A stretch of 5,311 nt of DNA from Verrucomicrobiota bacterium (GTDB lineage Bacteria; Verrucomicrobiota; Verrucomicrobiia; Opitutales; UBA953): positions 1-5,311 of the forward strand of contig RFRI01000120.1 of NCBI GenBank assembly GCA_009924535.1. Direction: 5' to 3'. This document shows positions 5,024-5,311 of this stretch, piece after piece (positions within the stretch are counted from its first letter, which is position 1; each line of letters begins with the position of its first letter). A model generated the notes under the pieces. That model was not told the origin of the DNA. It did no database searches and saw only the letters and a list, made by a program, of their open reading frames with translations. Both the position numbers and the translations under genes were made by a program.

Positions 5024-5311
5024 ATGAAAGCCCCTTCTTTCGCTTATCAAAAAGCGGCAAACCTTGAAGAAGCGATGCAACTGATGCATCAACATGGCGA
5101 TGGCGCTCGGTTGCTTGCAGGCGGGCAAAGTCTGCTGCCAGCGTTGAACCTCAGACTGACCCATCCGCAGTGGCTCATCGATATCGCCGGACTTGATGAA
5201 CTACGTGGTGAGCGTCTGAAGGGTTCGGTTCTTGAAGTTGCCGCGCTCAGCACACACCGCGAACTGATGCAATCCGACCTGGTGATGCGCCATGTGCCCT
5301 TGCTTGCTTTG
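5024..5311 (+). CDS. FAD-binding subunit of xanthine dehydrogenase/CO dehydrogenase family (CoxM-like), 3' truncated by window edge
   Basis: This is the medium subunit that carries FAD and passes electrons from the iron-sulfur subunit in molybdenum hydroxylases (xanthine, carbon monoxide, nicotinate, isoquinoline and related dehydrogenases). The first 96 residues are visible: the typical start MKAPSFAYQKAANLEEAM, then AGGQSLLPALNLRL (32-45), which matches the FAD-contacting AGGQSLLP loop, then LIDIAGLDEL and AALSTHRELMQS (73-84), the second FAD-site element. Full proteins have about 260-290 residues, so two thirds are outside. GGAG at 5010-5013, 10 nt upstream, supports the ATG. The molybdenum-binding and 2Fe-2S subunits would be expected downstream. 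It diverges from the substrate-binding protein gene, suggesting import and oxidation of one substrate. The exact substrate class cannot be told from this subunit. Confidence 0.92.
   Translation, partial: MKAPSFAYQKAANLEEAMQLMHQHGDGARLLAGGQSLLPALNLRLTHPQWLIDIAGLDELRGERLKGSVLEVAALSTHRELMQSDLVMRHVPLLAL

Noticed and set aside
1..5311. CRISPR arrays, tRNA or rRNA genes, insertion sequences, toxin-antitoxin or defence genes
   Set aside because: I saw no spaced direct repeats, cloverleaf-like sequence, transposase motifs or recognisable defence domains on either strand.

Overview
The window appears to join DNA from two different bacteria. Positions 1 to about 4085 are very GC-rich: one 60-base line I counted by hand near 3961 is 73% GC. 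The genes there look like a Verrucomicrobia-type genome, perhaps Opitutae; the phylum call is inference from protein style. From about 4100 to the end the composition drops (47% GC in a hand-counted line near 4201) and the genes look betaproteobacterial, Burkholderiales/Comamonadaceae-like. The changeover falls inside a coding region and breaks a protein on each side of it. A metagenomic assembly chimera is the simplest explanation; a real insertion or recombination is possible.

Left part, in order. The window opens with the 3' part of an ABC-3 family metal-permease gene (+). It meets a three-gene minus-strand operon end to end. That operon is, in transcription order, a short NfeD-like membrane protein, the flotillin-like SPFH protein FloA, and a small single-pass membrane protein with an Ala/Pro-rich linker. 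A 90-bp divergent intergenic region with two inverted repeats separates it from a plus-strand pair: a small helix-turn-helix regulator and peptide deformylase (def). Def ends stop-to-stop against the C-terminal fragment of an unrecognised minus-strand protein.

Right part. A minus-strand periplasmic substrate-binding protein of the branched-chain amino acid (LivK-like) ABC family is intact at its N-terminus and loses family similarity after about residue 219, at the junction. A 277-bp divergent region separates it from the start of a plus-strand FAD-binding subunit of a xanthine dehydrogenase/CO dehydrogenase-type molybdenum hydroxylase, which runs off the window. Such pairs suggest uptake and oxidation of a small substrate, which the sequence does not identify.

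Functionally, NfeD and FloA are a known membrane-microdomain pair, and the third gene of that operon is a candidate accessory protein. Peptide deformylase is housekeeping. I see no RNA gene, CRISPR array, insertion sequence or new defence system. The most notable points are the junction, a palindrome placed within a probable promoter, and two convergent gene pairs that each share a TGATCA double stop.
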